A stretch of DNA of 64,000 nt. Origin: Alitta virens. Taxonomy: Eukaryota > Annelida > Polychaeta > Phyllodocida > Nereididae. Below are positions 32,984 to 44,965 of the stretch, piece by piece (position 1 is the first letter of the stretch; each line of letters begins with the position of its first letter). A program made the translations under genes and the position numbers. The stretch spans positions 32,992,136 through 33,056,135 of the forward strand of contig OW028580.1 in NCBI GenBank assembly GCA_932294295.1, given 5' to 3'. The notes under the pieces were generated by a model, which did not search any database, was not told the DNA's origin, and worked only from the letters and a program-made list of their open reading frames with translations.

Positions 32984-34963
32984 TATACTCCCTTCTCAGT
33001 ACCAGTACCTGTTATTGGTTTGGTATTGTAAATCACTACAAAAGTGGGTTTTTTTTCTACTTGCATTTAATTGGTAAAACTGATGTCAGTCATCTCCCTA
33101 TTTGTTCCCTAACACTTATTACCTAAAGGCTTCATTGAATTATCAGTGGTCCTTACCAAATATTGACTACTGTACAATGTTAACAGTGAATTTGATTTGC
33201 TCTCACATACTATGCTGCTATGGCAGGTTAACTTTGTGAACTATTACTCATTCTAGATACCACTGTTTTACATGGATCATAACGGACTCCCATGGCCGTG
33301 GGTTGGCAGAATATGTTGACCAAAAAATTTAGTTGATGTTTGTATAGCAATCCAATGTAGAGCAAAATTGGAAGATTTGTTTTAAGTGATATGTAATGAA
33401 ATAGTCACAATTCAAACAAAATCTAAAATTGATATTATCATTGCATTTGGTATACAATAATTCAATTTAATTTGCCACCATTCTGTCGTCCTCACTCAGA
33501 AAATTTTACCAACAGAAACAGCTTTTTAATCTAGTGGATAACATCAATGACTTCAATACAACATTCAACACCAGTACGACTGAATCAAAATTTCAAAGAA
33601 TTAGGAGGGGCCAAAAACTATTAAATTGGCAAAAGATTCTTACAATCATTTGGTTGATGGGTGTTGCTTAAATATGTTTGGCTTTTTAAATGTCAAATTT
33701 CAAAATTTGAATAAATCACTTCAGTGAAATTGACTGCGACAGTGATGCTAATGAAACATCATGGGATTTTAAACATACAACAGATTATCTTACTAAGTTA
33801 TTCTTTGTCAATGGTAAATATGCATTTTTCTGGATTTTGTTTAGACAATGAAATTTAATGTCACAAATTTTCATGCTATTTCCAATAAATGGCATGTGTT
33901 ATGACAGTCGCTAACCATGTAGACCAAAATTGCTACTTAGGTATTTTCTGAAAACTGTTTGGTACAATAAATTTAAATACGTCTGAATTTCAGTCTTATA
34001 CAATTTTCTGGTGTGACATGACAGTCGCTATCCAAACTAGTACCACGAATTAATTAATCAACCTTGCAAACATTATTTATTCATGTGGACTATATAACTA
34101 TAACATTCACTTAAAAGTTAATATATTCAGGTTTATCATATATATATATATATATATATATTGTCATTTAGGTACATTTATATCTATCTATATAGATACA
34201 CAATTCATTGCATCAACAATGCAATTTCATTTAATTTTGTTGTATAGAAGAACCCTTCAGGGGCAGATCCAAAATTGTTTGCAGTGTTCCCTCTAATTTC
34301 TTATGAACAGTGATGTATTAGGCCAAGAAGGGGAGGGGGGCTAAGAACCCCCTAATTCAGTTACTGGACTAAGAATCCCCACTAAACCCCCCCCCCCCCC
34401 CCCACCCCACCTTTGAATCTGCTACAGCTCTTAAGGGTATAAAAATATATGCCATGGTACATGTACATGACACAGGACTATCCCTGCGGCCCCTCATGCA
34501 CATTGCATTATCATATTATAAATATTAAAATTAGGTCAATAAACAGTGTTATTGTGGAAGTGGTTACATGAACTGCTGACCGCATGTTGATCATAAGATC
34601 TTGAAATGATGTAATTCCCTGCAGCTTGGGCAGCTTTTTACATGCAGGCCACACGTGGGTTTGTTTACGACCTAGTTGTGCCAAAATGAAAGCGCTTTGG
34701 TGTCACTGGCGTAGTCCATTGCAATTTTGCCGAGTGCCTTCATCTTGTTACCAGGGAATTTGCGAAGTAAGGAGTTGATCTTCCGTGGCAAATTATATAT
34801 TGTTTGTTAAAGGATATCTCAGCTTAATGGTAGTGCAAAGACATTTTGATTTATGACCGCTTCTTGCTGAGATATTTTACAAAACATGCGAGGCTTAGGA
34901 GCAAAGTCAGTGGTTGATGTAAGAATGGACTCTTCCTCGATCATGCCCCAAATCGAGCGCTGT

Positions 34964-35000
34964 GATTGGTCAGTTGCCTGGAAAGCGCTCTTCTGATTGG
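34964..35000 (-). promoter_or_regulatory. Pair of inverted CCAAT boxes upstream of PPP1R3
   Basis: GATTGG at 34964-34969 and 34995-35000, 31 bases apart and about 300 bases before the ATG, fit paired NF-Y sites in a TATA-less promoter. The upstream DNA here is also more GC-rich. Confidence 0.45.
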
Positions 35001-35303
35001 TCGAGTCAATGGAATCACGTGGGGATCAGAAAGGCAAGATGGGCGGCCTTTGCATTCAGGGAATCAGCTGAGTTGGGCTTGAACAGTCGGTACCTGGCTT
35101 GGCTGCTGCCATTCGAAAGCTAGACCTCGAAGAAAGCAGTGTTGGGGCCCAAGATGTTGCTTGATACATAGGAGACCTTTCGAGTTTACATATGAGACTG
35201 CGACGGCGAAAACACACAGCACTGCTTGTAAACAACGTACACAACACGCCGACACATTGAACAGGCACTATTTCGATTTACGGATTTGCCGCATTGCAGT
35301 ATT

Positions 35304-36281
35304 ATGTTTGAGAAGAATTACTCGTCAACTTCGATTCAAGTTGGATCTCAAAGCTTCAGAAATATGCCTGTAGACTTCACGACATACTTGCTGTCGGCCA
35401 GCCCCCCTGGCTTCGACTATTACAATATGCGGGATCAAATCAACGCCGATCTGCACTTCGGGGGCCGGTCCTCCATGTCAATGTCTAATCTTGAAAATGG
35501 CGTAACAGTCATCAGAGCCGGGGAATCCGGGGACAATTCTAGGAAGAGCAAATCGGCTCCCTCATTGTCAGACCTTGAGGACGAGTTTAAGTCTATGTCA
35601 TTTGCAAGTGAGAGGAATAATGGTATGGGAAAGAAGAAAGTATCTTTTGCAGATGAACTTGGTTATTCTCTCACTAATGTCCGGATCATATTAGAATCAC
35701 CAGACCAACCTCCAAAATTGAGACCAGAAATTCTCTACAGCTTGACCAAAGGAGCAAATGCTGGAGTGACCGTTACCCCGCCTCTCAAACTCAACTTCAA
35801 GCAACCTGCATCGGACTACATCTCATTTCGGGAAAAAATTCACAGTAATCATGTCTGTCTTGAAAATGTCATATTGAAGGATTACAACCTTCTAGGAACA
35901 ATTAAGGTGAAAAATATCGCCTTTGAGAAAAGTGTGACTGTTCGATATACTCACGATTCGTGGCAGACCACAACCAGTATACCTTGCAAATACGTCTCAA
36001 TGGCCGGGGCGTCAAACATTGACACTTTCTCTTTTGAAATTAAGATTCCACCAACCTTTGACCCGAAAGAGAAAGTGGAGTTTTGCATCTGCTACGAAAC
36101 AGCCTCCCAACAATTCTGGGACAATAATGATAACATGAACTATGGTGTGCTATCCACTGATTGGGACTCGAGTGATGGAGATAACGGTGGAAGTGCATTT
36201 TCACTCGACATGTTTGAGAAAAGCGATTGGGGAACATACTCCTCATGGACCTCATTGGACACCAGCGTTCCGTATTGGTGA
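35304..36281 (+). CDS. Protein phosphatase 1 regulatory subunit 3 (glycogen-targeting, PPP1R3B/C-like)
   Basis: 325 codons from ATG 35304, one exon. The PP1-docking RVxF motif is KKVSFAD (residues 111-117). A CBM21 carbohydrate-binding domain follows (about 160-285) with HVCLENVILKDYNLLGTIKV, VKNIAFEKSVTVRYTHDSW, DTFSFEIKIPP and the glycogen-binding FWDNNDNMNYG. Such subunits hold PP1 on glycogen and promote dephosphorylation of glycogen synthase and phosphorylase. The Ser-rich N-terminus (SRKSKSAPSLSDLEDEF) resembles the family's phospho-regulated leader. Which vertebrate paralogue it equals cannot be set; invertebrates usually have few. Long AT-rich 3' DNA follows. Confidence 0.93.
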   Translation: MFEKNYSSTSIQVGSQSFRNMPVDFTTYLLSASPPGFDYYNMRDQINADLHFGGRSSMSMSNLENGVTVIRAGESGDNSRKSKSAPSLSDLEDEFKSMSFASERNNGMGKKKVSFADELGYSLTNVRIILESPDQPPKLRPEILYSLTKGANAGVTVTPPLKLNFKQPASDYISFREKIHSNHVCLENVILKDYNLLGTIKVKNIAFEKSVTVRYTHDSWQTTTSIPCKYVSMAGASNIDTFSFEIKIPPTFDPKEKVEFCICYETASQQFWDNNDNMNYGVLSTDWDSSDGDNGGSAFSLDMFEKSDWGTYSSWTSLDTSVPYW

Positions 36282-38609
36282 GACGGTCAATGAGCAAAAT
36301 TACGCCTTTGAAATATGCTTTTGAAGGTTAATATTGCTTGATATATTGCATTATCTTATGTAGCATATATCTTTATATTTTTGCATTTTCATAATATTAA
36401 GTTGCGCGTTTTATCGATATATTATAACTAAATTGATTTGTACTTTATTCCAGAGCTTGCTTCAAAGCTGTGATGCAATTAACACAAGGGGCCCGATCTA
36501 CCAAGTGGATATTCTGCAACCCTATGTAGCCGCAGAGATGGAAAACGTGACTCAATGATGCCGCTGCTGCTGCCTCTGTACCAAAAAGAAGGCGTGTCCA
36601 AACCAGGACAGGTAAAACTGTGCCAGTCAATGATGTCCTGTGGATCATTCAAATGATCAAACAAACTCTTTGCGATTTGCAAATTTTAATCGCATGAGAG
36701 ACAGCTTTGTAGCAGAAGTAGTTTACACACGATAGTTTCATGAACTGCCTCGATCTCTGAAGGGACGATAGACACTTTTTAAGTGTCGCAAATTATCTGG
36801 GAGTCTGGGAGATACTGTAGCACTAGCTGTGATGGTCAGATTTATATACAACGAAATGTTCATTGTTCATGAGTACTGGTATATCGCGTAAATATAGCCT
36901 ATTTCGCTCACATTTTGATGTATATTGCTGTTGATTGCAAGGCATGTGATGTGATAGTTTACTCAAGATTTCCAATATCACTCTTGTGAACCTGCACGTT
37001 ACAAGAAAACACAATCTACAGAAACTCTAGAGAATGAATCTATGAACTTCTACACAGAAACTCATTCTCAGTCTTTATCCTTCGATGTAAATGACGTTTA
37101 ATCTATTCGAGTGTATCCTGAAGTTTCTTGTACTGAAAGGTATGTTTCGATATCAGAAGTATTACATTAAATTACATTATTCTTACACATATACCTCACA
37201 GCGCACATGGTTTCGTTAGGAATCCTTAGGATTTGCCTCAAAGATCTTGAACAAGTATAACTTTTTTTTCATCAGTTGTTAAAAAGCAGTATTTTCATCC
37301 GTTGTTATGTTTTATATCTTAATCTGCTTTCTGTGATTATCATTCAGTTACTTAATTAATTCATAGCGTAAACTTTGATTCTGATGACTAAGTATTATTA
37401 TTCTATTATTTGAGGTTGATTTGGAAATTAGGTGTGATTCAATGAGTGTTTTTATTTTAGCCCTTATTAATTATATGATGTATGGTTTGTTCTGAGTGTT
37501 TAAATGTTACATTTAAATCCCACATTTGCAGATCTTGCCTCGAATTTTCCTCTACTTATATCTTTGATATGAACAATTTCTGACATAAAGTACAATATGT
37601 CATGTGTGGTGAAAGTGAAAGTACATGAAAAATGTTCCCATGGCAACAGAGTTACTATGATAAATAATGTATATAAAAGTATAAAGAAAAAAAAGTCTCG
37701 CAAATATTTTTGCTTGATATTTTAGTGACTTCATGTTCCTGCTTGTTATGGGGAAGTGTGCTGGTTCACACTGGTTCACACTTGATAATTGACATTTGCA
37801 CGTTTCGTTAATATGTGAATATGAAGTCATGCGTGAAATTTATATTAAATTATATAATTTGATAACATTAATAACACTTGATTGGAAACTGCATTGGAAT
37901 TACTGCTGTCCTCAAAGTTGGGGCTCATTGTCCGAATATTATTATAACGTAATATTTAGCTTTTTATTATGGAGCCTGTTTCTTGGCTGGTTTTGTACAC
38001 TGTCCATCGCAAATGCTCATAATTGATAAATTGACACATGTGAATATTAAAAAAATAAATTCAATGATTGGCTCATGGTTGTTGATTAGATTCAATACTT
38101 ATGTAATCTTTACACCATAATAATCACATACATGTAGATTAGCAAACGCGTAAATGTCGAGTCATTTGGAAATTTGATATAACAGTTTCCTTTTCGTTAA
38201 AACCATTTCTCGTTAATATGATGCCATTTCATGGGAAACATCCCAGTTCATTCGATGACACCTAATTATCAGTCTGGAAAATCTGTCAGGAAAAAATTGT
38301 ACATTACATAATTATAATGCTAGGTCTAGTGGGATTCCTCTGATTAAAAACATGAAATGTATCTTCTAGGATGTATTGAATACCATTTGGATAATTCGAT
38401 GATGTTCATCAGAGACAATAGGAACTAGCATTTTGCCAGGATGTTCAATACTTTTCTAATACAATTGACTCGTCCTGGTTCATTCCGTGAATTTGTCACA
38501 TTTCCATAATCAAATGGTAATGGTTTTATTTCCCAGATGCCTGGTTATGTATGAAAAAAAATATGATTATAATCTAATAATGTCAAGTGAAGAAATATGA
38601 TTTTCATCT

Positions 38610-38760
38610 TCATACCTCAATGTCTCAGTGCTACTGAGTCTGAGGCTGAGTCAGCTAAAATGACCAGCTTCCAGTGGCAGATGTAATGTTGAGATAAGGG
38701 TGTTTAGAGTCCACACCATGGCACACATGATTTACCCCATGGGTGGGTCTTTACTTACCT
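38610..38760 (+). repeat. SINE-like dispersed repeat body
   Basis: Shares CAGTGCTACTGAGTCTGAGG, TGACCAGCTTCCAGTGGCAG and GTCCACACCATGGCAC with the copies near 27170, 44840 (inverted) and 63235 (inverted). Confidence 0.65.
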
Positions 38761-39744
38761 CAGAGTAGATACCGATTACAAGGCATATCAGTTATTATAT
38801 AATTATTCAAACATGTACATATTGTACTTGAATACATTATGTACATGTGATGTTATATCATTCAGTAATTGCTCAAATTACCCATTATACTTGGCAACCA
38901 TTTTAGTAACTGGAACATGTTCATGTGGTATGAATTTAAAGCGTCTGACAGGGTCTTGCAAAGTTTGGTGAGAAAGTGATATGTATAATTAGGCATAATT
39001 ATATTAATTATAAAAAGAATATAGATATATTTTAAGGATTTTACATGTAATTAAATACTTAAAAAATGTGCACATGGAATTGACAAAATGTTAATTCATT
39101 TGCTCAGATTTTCGTTAAAAATCAGAAAATGTATGTAGCTAAAAACATGGGTTATTGTTTCCTATAGCACTTAGCAGCTATCAGTATTGCAGTCTTCCTG
39201 CAGGCTGTATTTCTGCAGTGTTGTTGCAGTCAAAAAGCTGCACCTGCTGGCTGTCTGCCAAAGTAAAAAATAGTGCAAAAACCTCAAAGCTCCTCATGGC
39301 CCTAGTCTAAATGTCAATATTCTGTTTACAACCATGGGTTAAGCTGTTATTGGCTTTTTCACTCTCAAAATCAAAATACTGATACTAGAATTTCCATTAT
39401 GTTCTGAATACAATGATCATTCTATGGGACTACGTGATTTGAGGAGACTGTTTATCTACATTCCTGTTCATGTGACTAGACTAGCCTAGGTTGTATCAGT
39501 GCAGCTGGGTCGTATACACTGTATGTTGCAACTATGCTAGAACCTCTATTTAACGGCATAATACAGTCATACCTGTTATAAGGCTATAATTTTTAAATCT
39601 TAGTATGTTAGCGAACTAATTATAAAGAGCCCATTATTAACAACATAAATCTATAACCATAGATAGATATTGGGGTGGGTAGATTAGGGCTTAATATCCT
39701 GTATATCTGCACCTAATTTCTGCTAATTAGGTCCATGGCAATGA

Positions 39745-39815
39745 GAGGAGGGATGAAACAACCCGGGACCCAGTGGTTGAAGGCCAAGCGCGCTACCACT
39801 GAGCTAGGCCCCCAC
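39745..39815 (-). repeat. tRNA-Ala-like SINE head
   Basis: On the minus strand GGGGGCCTAGCTCAGTGGTA (A box) and GGTCCCGGGTTG (B box) are spaced as in a tRNA gene, but the 3' acceptor arm does not pair cleanly, so I call it tRNA-derived rather than a tRNA gene. Confidence 0.55.
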
Positions 39816-42262
39816 CCTGCCATATATTGCCTTAGGTGAGAGACATGAATGTATATGAATCATTGTTGGCTTGCTACTGCATATTTTATGTGGTGTTTTC
39901 GTGTGCAATTTTGCTGTGAAAACCCCTTTTTGGGCAGCAAAAAAGTTAAATATAGCCACATTGATACTTATATCAGCAGTAAACAAGAAAACAAGAACTT
40001 GCCTGTCACAACTGCCATGTTCAAAACACTTTGAGTGAAAAATTAGCTAAAATTGGACACTATTGTGCATACTGAAAAGGTATTCAGTGCATGGGAATAA
40101 CAAATCATGTCCAGCATAAAAACTAAATTAATGCTGAACATATGCAAGGAGTAAAAATGTGAAAGTAAAAATAGAAATGATTAATGAGTATATTTATGTC
40201 ATTCTGACAGTGGGGAAATCAAGATGATAATGATTAATGATTTGAGCTTAATAATTATTAATCATGAATTCTAGTCAGTTGATTGTTTTAATAAATGTAC
40301 TGCTTTGTTGATTTTAAGAGAGCTGTCTACTTATTAGAGAATGCAATTTAGTGTAAAGAACTATGCTAATTAAATATTTTAGTACCTAAAAATAGAAAAT
40401 AGTATGTACCATGACATGACTAATTTCATAAAACTTAAATACTTAAGTGGCTTTAATGTCAATAAACTATTGCATACTAGTATGTATTTACTTAAATGTT
40501 TAGGGACATGTTAGTTTACACAGCTTTATTGTTGATTGTTTAAATGACCGCAGCCATTGACCCTTGGTCAACAGTGGTCAAAGCACCATTCAATGAGACC
40601 TTTCTATTCTAAAGTGGTTGCCAATGACTACCGGGTGTATAGTATCTAATCTATTCAAAGCTTAATATTATTGAGTTGCCAAATTATTGAGAAGGGATGA
40701 AAGAAAAAGGTTTAGCCTTAATTATCTGACATATTATATTTTATTTTCAAATATAATTTAATTGCTTTTACATCTAAATTAGATTAGCAATATATTTTCT
40801 AGAGCTTTCTAGGTGGGAAGTCTGGCTGATGTTCACAGGAACATCCTAGAAGGGTGGTATAGTTTATTCTGGACACTCTAGGGGGGGGGGGGGGAGGGGG
40901 CAACGAGCTAGTATCACCCTGTGGTCTAATTATAGAAACCTAGTCCTTGATGTGGAACTGATAAATGAGGCAATTGCTAGTGTATATCACAAGTCAAAGA
41001 TAATTGTCTCCACAGGTATATATAGCACAGTTTCCCAATTGAAGTCCAGGCTAAGGCGATAACTGCGTCGAAGTTCAAAGGTCATGACCCAGTGATCCAA
41101 TGACCCAGTCACCTACCAGACTCATGATAATCTCACCTGTGCACTCTTGTAACTGACATGTATCAGCATGATCAGAGCATGTAAACTGCCGAATAATAGA
41201 TAATGCTATTATACTGCATGCAAGATAACAATAGATCAAGGAGAGTATTTAGTTCTATTATATTAAGTTCAAATAGGTCAGAGATTATAACACTATTGGA
41301 TCAGTATGGACTGAACTGTACAGTTTCCATGAAATGGCATCATATTAAAAAGTTGGGAAATGTTAATTATTAGGATCAAATTATCGAAAGCATTGGATGT
41401 GTTTTCTGCAAAACACACATTTTTATATTATAAAAGCCACACATATTATTTTCATATGGTCTGTGCCACAGACTCCACATGTAGTGACTGATGAATGCAA
41501 AGGGTCATTGACTCTGAGGTCAGGAGTTCAAATCTTAAGCTATTTCTGTTAAGTAGACTGGTCTTAAGGGTTATCTACATTAATCATTAAGGTTTTAGAT
41601 TATACCTGTCATTTCTCTCAAATTATTTAATTACAATCTATAATAAAATTGGAAATTTGTTGCTCAACCCAACCCTGCAGTTTTGTGTAAATTGACCGTC
41701 CCTCACTTATAAATATATTTAAAAATATATATATATAGTAGTGTACATGTAGTTTAAAAATTTTCTACAAGGAAGATAAATGTATATTTTACTATTGGTG
41801 GAAATTTGTAACTCTGTTGCCATTAATAGGGATAGTTGCTAGTAAAATCCAATGTTAAAATTGAAGAATGTAGCAAAATGTGATGTGTGTAATTTTAATA
41901 GCTGTAAGAGGTTTGTGTGCATAACATGTATAAATTTGCCATCATGTACTTTTCACTATGAACAAATATGTTCTCAATGGCATATCTAATATACAATTAC
42001 CACAAAGAAATAAGAAAGCTCTGTATATAATTAGCAGATTTATTGTCAGATAGACATACTGTATATTGCTTGTTTGTCATTCTCATTATTGACACGACTG
42101 CTGGAAAATTGGCTGTTCAGATTTGTGGATGAAATAACTTTAATTTGAACAAGTTGGAATGGTGATCACTCATGAGTGATAAATTGATGGTCACAGATGT
42201 ATTTTCAATAATTCATCTAAAGACATTGATGTGTCAGTAATATTGGTAATCATTTTGTACAC

Positions 42263-42272
42263 AAGGCTACTG

Positions 42273-42310
<38 letters not shown>

Positions 42311-42318
42311 GTAGCCTT
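42263..42318. repeat. (TA)n hairpin with 12-base perfect arms
   Basis: AAGGCTACTGTT (42263-42274) and its exact complement (42307-42318) flank a (TA)n tract, making one long potential hairpin or a tiny inverted-repeat element. Confidence 0.85.
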
Positions 42319-43344
42319 TTTATGTTATGCATATTACCATTTTCAATGAATTTCAAGATGGCCGCTACTGTAAATCACTGTATGACAATTGCCAATGTGA
42401 ATTTCTGTTATAATTACTCCCTCCTGTGTTATATCTATGTTATGTTGTTATAACGTTGTTACAATATTTTGCATTATGTTTGCTTCCAACTCAGGACTTT
42501 AAACTATACACAAATGATAAAAATTTCCCTTAATTTGTTTATTATGCATCCTATCCACTAATATGGAAATGCGTTTATGAAATTATTTCTATTAAGAGAT
42601 TGTATTACTTATGAGCAAATAACTTTGAGGTGTTACTTGGTGTTTTATCAATTATGGAACACTTTGTTTTGTTTTTTGCATGACATTTTGCATCATATAC
42701 GTAACAGAAATGGCAGTGTAAATACATATGCTATTGTTTATTCACTTGAAGCCCAAAAATGGTAAATATATATTTTGTGCTTATTTTGTTGTATTTGCTG
42801 TCATTCTTATAATCAGGGCTGTTGTTTTGCTGTATCAAATCATGTTTTTAATTTTGTTTGAATTTGTATTATATAAATATCGAAATGTTGTAAATTGTAA
42901 AAAAAAAAAGGTTAAAAGTGTACATTAAATGGTCCTAGCAATGTATATTTTGACATGAGCAAAATATGAGGTTTATGCAACGCTTGTAATTAAGACTAGT
43001 GGCTTTTCAGTGAAATGAATTACATGGAATGGAATGGTATTTATATAATGAGGAAGTGAAATGCGGTATATGAAATGGAATAGACTGAGTTGAACCATGT
43101 CAGTATTACGTAACATTTAATGAAATGGAATATGGAATGAAATGAGGTGTTTGTGCTAAGAATAAGAAATAAAGGTCAGCGTGATATCTTTATTTTTTAA
43201 ACGTATATTCTGAGTTTGTTGTTTATTGGGAAAGCGTTTGCTAACCATTTGGCATTTCTGCTCAGGAATCGAACACCGGTGCTCTGCCAAAAGTATAAAT
43301 ATATATATTTATATTCTGCAAAGACCTGAACTTCTAAAAATAGC

Positions 43345-43530
43345 TCACATGGGTGGTCCAGTGTTTAAAGCACTGTTTAGCTCCTCTAGTAGTCGCGGGT
43401 TCGATATCCACTCCACACGAAGAAACAAATAGTGCAACTGAGTCATAAATTAGCAGTGCCTTGTTGTATGTTGACATCGTTGGGGCAATTGAACCCCACA
43501 CATGATGTAATGGGGGTAAATGTGTAAAAT
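43345..43530 (+). repeat. tRNA-derived SINE-like copy
   Basis: GGTGGTCCAGTGTTTAAAGC and GGGTTCGATATCC look like A and B boxes; further on GGGGTAAATGTGTAAAATGG resembles the tail shared with the copies near 24980 and 63240. Confidence 0.55.
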
Positions 43531-44839
43531 GGTGTAAGTTAATTACTATCTTGAAAGGTCGAATCGCAGCCTTTGTGAGTGGCAAGAACTCTTAGTAAAT
43601 GACCTCATCATGTACCCACACACGCCATTTAAAATGTTTTTTTTTTTGTACTCCATGACCTTCGTTCATTTTGGTCGGCCGCAAGATGTGTTAAAAAAAA
43701 AATTTGTCTTGGCTGTTAGGCGGTATAAGCGGGAAAAATCTTATTGCGTCTTAATAATGTGAGAAATTGCTATAAGGGCAGACGTAATCATGAAATGATA
43801 CATTGCACGATAATTTATAAGCCTACTTGCGAACCATTAATGAATCTGTGCCATTAATTTGCTATAAAGAAAAACTTTTTAAGATTGACTATTTTACCCA
43901 TACCTGGCCATAGGACGGGACGTCTAAGTGTGGATAATTGATTGTAAAAAATAGTTCCACAATTTGGCTTTTGTCCACATCATGTATGGAACAATATTGC
44001 ACTGTATTCATATCTGATGCCATATAGGCATATATCATATATATATATGCTTCTGGTATTAATTGGAGATTATCTGCACACATACAGAACTCTACGTACG
44101 TGAGGTCACACTTCTGGTTAATGGCCTCTGGTTTTTGCAATTGTTTTGGCACTAAGTGTGCTTATAGTTTTCAATACCTATGGTAGTTCTGCCAGTTTTT
44201 CCCACAATGATTAGATATCTAGTGGAAAACAAGAAGCTTCAGTTTAAATTTTTTTTAAAGGACTATAAATTAAAATTATGAAGAAAAGTAAGGTTTAGTT
44301 AAATTTTTTTTAAAGACTACATTTCAGCACCACAAAACGCAGTGGTATAGGCCTACAATGTATTGGCTGTTAGGTGATAAATTCAGTGAAGCTAAAAGGT
44401 CACTGAATTCCAAGTCGTCTGCTATTTATTTCGGTGGTTATATTCTTGACCAATCAGGATCTTAGTTTAGGACCACGTGACCAGCCTTGACTTTGACCTT
44501 TAGAAGATGGGTTTCGTAAGTTTTTGCTGTCAAAGAACTTGATGGAGTGGAATAGACTTAAGCCCCCCCCCCCCCCCCCCCCTGGAAACAAAGGTATACC
44601 CTGCCAACAACCAGGGTATCACAAGTTATTGACCTGTAACTCTTTTACTTGAGAACCATTCATTGTTCTCAAATTGGAAATGTCACTTAATTCTTAGCAC
44701 TTTACCTTATCTCAGGAGAAATTGCATTGTAGCTCATTGTATTGACACTATCAGTGAAATAGAGGCTTTTATAGACCTGACATTTATTTCTAAAATTTCC
44801 CAAATATTTCAAATACACAAATGTAATCAACTGTTAAAT

Positions 44840-44965
44840 CCAATGTGTAACATGATGTGGACTCCCCAGCAGCCTTAATTATCATCTCATCACTGCGTCT
44901 GCCTCTGGCACCTGTCATATAAGCTGACTAAGCCAGTAGCACTGAGACATCCAGACATTGAGATA
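44840..44965 (-). repeat. SINE-like dispersed repeat body, inverted
   Basis: AACATGATGTGGACTCC, ATCATCTCATCACTGCGTCT and CATATAAGCTGACTAAGCC match the same family read on the opposite strand. Confidence 0.65.

Larger units (their letters stand above)
30872..35300. other. Intergenic region between GINS4 and PPP1R3
   Basis: A GC-rich palindrome (GCGGCCCC GTA GGGGCCGC, 31077-31095) lies just past GINS4. CCAAT motifs occur near 31435 and 31501. The inverted-repeat element at 32450-32983 and a poly(C) tract near 34387 are the other landmarks. No gene is supported. Confidence 0.6.

Noticed and set aside
39745..39815. Functional tRNA-Ala gene on the minus strand
   Set aside because: A and B boxes are good but the acceptor stem and 3' end do not pair, so a SINE head is more likely.
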